Assembly: GCF_051401765.1 (NCBI RefSeq)
Contig: NW_027480531.1
Span: 1,302,001 to 1,366,000, forward strand
Reading direction: 5' to 3'
Source: Calliopsis andreniformis
Taxonomy: Eukaryota; Arthropoda; Insecta; Hymenoptera; Andrenidae
Length of the DNA: 64,000 nucleotides
Shown here in pieces: positions 61,311-64,000 of this stretch (its first letter is position 1; every line of letters begins with the position of its first letter). The notes beneath the pieces were generated by a model. That model was not told the origin of the DNA and searched no databases. It saw only the letters and a list, made by a program, of their open reading frames with translations. The translations under genes were made by a program, and so were the position numbers.

Positions 61311-64000
61311 ATGGGTATTGAGGATTGAGGATTGAAGATTGAGGATTGAGTATTGAGGATTCAGGATTGAAGATTGAGGACTGAGGATTGAGGATCGAGG
61401 ATTGAGGATTGAAGATTGAGGATTGAGGATTGAGGATTGAGAATTGAGGATTGAGGATTGGAAATTGAGTATTGAGGATTGAAGATTGAGGATTGAGCAT
61501 TGAGGATTGAAGATTGAGGACTGAGTGTTGAGGGTTGTGTGATGAGAATTGATGTTTGTGTATTGAGATTTGAAGATTGAAGAATGGGGATTGAGTATTG
61601 AAAACTGTGAATTGAGGATATTCTATTGAGGATTGAGGATTGAGAACTGATTGTTGAGGACTGAGGACTGAAGAATGAGGATTCAGTATTGAGGATTCAG
61701 GATTGAGTTTGAGGACTGAGGATTGAGGATTGAGGATTGAGGATTGATGATTGAGGATTGAAGATTGAGTATTGAGGATTGAAAACTGAGGATTGAGGAT
61801 TGAAGATTGAGTGTTGAGGATTGAAGACTGATGATTGAGTGTTGAGAATTAAGGATTGATGGTTGAGTATGGAGGATTGAAGGTTGAGGGTTGTGTGTTG
61901 AATGTTGAGGATTGAGGATTACAGGATTGAGGATTTAGGATTGAAGATTGATTATTGAGGATTGAAGATTGAGGATTGCGGATTGAGGATTGAGGATTGA
62001 GGACTGAGGATTGAGGATTGAAGATTGAGGATTGCGGACTGAGGATTGAAGTTAGAGGATTGAGGATTGAGGATTGAGGATTGAGGATTGAGGATTGAGG
62101 ATTGAAGATTCAGTATTGAGGATCGAAGATTGAGAATTGAGGATTAAGGATTGAACATTGCGGACTGAGTGTTGAGGGTTGAGTGATGAAAATTGATGTC
62201 TGTGAATAGAGGTTGGAAGATTGCAGATTGAGTATTGAGTATTGAAAACTGTGAATTGAGGATATTCTATTGAGGATTGAGGATTGACAACTGATTGTTG
62301 AGGACTGTGGGCTGAAGATTGAGGTTTCAGGATTGTGTATTCAGAATTGAGGATTGAAGATTGAAGATTGAGGATTGAGGATTGAGGATTAAGGATTGAG
62401 GATTGAGGATGAGGGCTGACGGTTGAGGATTGATGTTTGAGGACTGAGGACTGCGGAATGAGGATTGAGAATTGAGGATTGAAGATTGAGGATTGAAGAT
62501 TGAGGATTGGGTATTGAGGATTGAAGATTGAGGATTGAGGATTGAGGATTGGGGATTGAGGATTGAAGATTGAGTGTTGAGGATTGAAGACTAAGGATTG
62601 ACGATTGAAGATTGAGTGTTGGGGATTGAAGACTGACGATTGAGTATTGAGAATTGAGGACTGATGGTTGAGAATTGAGGATTGAAGTTTGAGGGTTGTG
62701 TGTTGAATATTGAGGATTGAGGATTTCAGGATTGAGGATTGAGGATTGCGGATTGAGGATTGAGGATTGAGGATTGAGAATTGAAGTTTGAAGATTGAGT
62801 ATTGAGGATTGAAGATTGAGGATTGACGATTGAGGATTGAGGATTGAGGATTGAGTATTGAGGATTGCAGATTGAGTATTGAGGTTTGAGTATTGAAGAT
62901 TGAGGATTGTTGATTGGGGATTGAGGATTGAGGATTGAGGATTCAGGATTGAGGATTGAAGATTGAGGATTGAGGATTGAGGATTGAGGATTGAGGATTG
63001 AGGATTGAGGATTGAAGATTCAGTATTGAGGATCGAAGATTGAGAATTGAAGATTGAGTATTGAGAATTGAGGATTGAAGTTTGAGGGTTGTGTGTTGAA
63101 TATTGAGGATTGAGGATTTCAGGATTGAGGATTGAGGATTGCGGATTGAGGATTGAGGATTGAGGATTGAGAATTGAAGTTTGAAGATTGAGTATTGAGG
63201 ATTGAAGATTGAGGATTGAGGATTGAGGATTGATGATTGAGGATTGAGGATTGATGATAGAAGATTGGGGAGTGAGGATTGACGATTGAGGATTGAGGAT
63301 TGAGGATTGAAGATTGAGGATTGGGTGTTGAGGATTGAAGAATGAGGATTGAGGATTGAGGATTGAGAATTGAGGATTGAAGATTGAGTATTGAGGATTG
63401 AAGATTGAGGATTGAGGATTGAGGATTGAGGATTGAGTATTGAGGATTGAGGATTGAAGATTGAGTATTGAGGATTGAAGATTGAGGACTGAGGATTGAG
63501 GATTGAGGATTGAGTATTGAGGATTGAGTATTGATGATAGAGGATTGGGGTTTGAGGATTGACGATTGAGGATTGAGGATTGAGTATTGAGGATTGCAGA
63601 TTGAGTATTGAGGTTTGAGTATTGAAGATTGAGGATTGTTGATTGGGGATTGAGGATTGAGGATTGAGGATTCAGGATTGAGGATTGAAGATTGAGTATT
63701 GAGGATTGAAGATTGAGGATTAAGGATTGAGGATTAGGATTGAGGGTTGAGGATTGAAGATTTAGGATTGGGGACTGAGGATTGAAGATTGAGGATTAAG
63801 GATTGAGGATTGAGGATAGAGGATTCAGGATTGAGGATTGAAGATTCCGTATTGAGGATCGAAGATAGAGAATTGAAGATTGAGGATTGAGTATTGAAGA
63901 TTGAGTGTTGAGGATTGAAGGCTGACGATTGAGTATTGAGAATGAGGATTGATGGTTGAGTATTGAGGATTGAAGTTTGAGGGTTGTGTGTTGAATATTG
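61311..64000 (+). repeat. Mosaic of heptamer blocks running off the window
   Basis: Class I anchors lie at 61,617 and 62,261. A block of about 140 bp starting GAAGTTTGAGGGTTGTGTG occurs at 62,684 and 63,078. From about 63,530 the sequence follows 53.87-54.1 kb, and from about 63,830 it follows 55.91-56.08 kb (shift 7,917, landmark GATTCCGTATTGAGG). The array is still continuing at base 64,000. Confidence 0.75.

Larger units (their letters stand above)
1..64000 (+). repeat. Heptanucleotide tandem array, unit GGATTGA, spanning the whole window
   Basis: Every part of the window parses into 7-bp units close to GGATTGA. Common variants differ at one or two positions: AGATTGA, GTATTGA, GAATTGA, CGATTGA, TGATTGA, GCATTGA, GGACTGA, GGGTTGA, GGTTTGA, GGATTCA, GGATAGA, GGATCGA, GGATGGA and GGAATGA. 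The last three bases (TGA) look the most constant and the first four the most variable. The + strand carries G, A and T with very little C, so strand composition is strongly asymmetric. The longest pure run I noticed is 12 units (19,838-19,921). The array starts and ends in mid-pattern, so both true ends lie outside the window. No gene or non-repeat island longer than a few units was seen. It could be satellite DNA of a eukaryote or a giant relative of bacterial heptanucleotide repeats; the sequence does not decide. Confidence 0.97.

Noticed and set aside
1..64000. CRISPR array
   Set aside because: The repeats are 7 bp with no unique spacers. The anchors recur with almost the same sequence, so they are not spacers, and no cas gene is present.
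1..64000. Telomeric repeat
   Set aside because: GGATTGA has the G-rich look and 7-bp length of some telomere repeats (for example the plant TTTAGGG), but the sequence differs, the units are highly degenerate, and nested higher-order structure is not typical of telomeres maintained by telomerase.
1..64000. Promoters, ribosome binding sites or terminators
   Set aside because: GAGG strings that resemble ribosome binding sites occur in nearly every unit and are followed by TGA stops, so they carry no information. Too little C is present on the + strand for stable hairpins, so no intrinsic terminator can be supported.
1..64000. tRNA, rRNA or structured RNA genes
   Set aside because: No conserved RNA sequence was recognised, and the C-poor strand cannot form the required stems.
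1..64000. GATTC (GANTC-type) methylation sites in GGATTCA units as a regulatory signal
   Set aside because: GATTC appears wherever a G to C change occurs in the TGA of a unit, mainly in and next to the anchors. It is inherited with the copied blocks, and nothing else in the window points to a methylase system.

Overview
The window is one uninterrupted, degenerate tandem array of a 7-bp unit, GGATTGA on the + strand (TCAATCC on the - strand), running from base 1 to base 64,000 and open at both ends. I found no protein gene, rRNA, tRNA, insertion sequence, CRISPR array, promoter or terminator. No stretch of more than about 300 bases is anything other than this repeat. The long reading frames are all on the - strand. 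They are a by-product of the repeat: the 7-bp unit has no stop codon in any - strand frame, and all three frames encode the same 7-residue peptide repeat (ILNPQSS). On the + strand the TGA in every unit closes all three frames every 21 bases. | Organism: the sequence does not identify it. Multi-kilobase higher-order repeats built from a short unit, in a gene-free block of at least 64 kb, are most typical of eukaryotic satellite or subtelomeric DNA. Short heptanucleotide arrays are known between bacterial genes (for example the STRR repeats of cyanobacteria), so a prokaryotic origin is not excluded, but I know of no precedent for this size. | Layout: (1) 1-10,738 holds a 5.08-kb higher-order unit present twice plus a partial third copy. 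(2) About 10,860-14,721 is an A block whose relatives reappear near 21.3-26.4 kb and 33.3-37.4 kb. (3) 14,722-38,109 is a very large tandem duplication: a 12.4-kb copy (P block plus A block) followed by a 10.98-kb copy, nearly identical apart from discrete indels of 7 to 1,082 bp. (4) 38,110-40,150 is a junction zone where a second type of marker element becomes common. (5) 40,151 to about 52,150 contains three U units (4,729 bp, 5,962 bp and partial), with an embedded 419-bp repeat at different copy number. (6) 52,160-64,000 is a mosaic of shorter duplications (1,062, 601, 601, 133 bp) and dispersed 0.5-0.9 kb blocks. | Internal markers: by hand count there are about 57 copies of a class I anchor (around GATATTCTATTGAGG, usually followed by GATTGACAACTGATTG) and about 19 copies of a class II anchor (TTCAGGATATTCTATTGAG). 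Both are made of strongly diverged heptamers that still keep the 7-bp register, so they look like old members of the array and not like insertions. | The window therefore reads as a repeat grown by nested unequal exchange or amplification plus single-unit slippage. Whether it has any function (chromatin, replication, recombination, an antisense transcript) cannot be decided from sequence alone.
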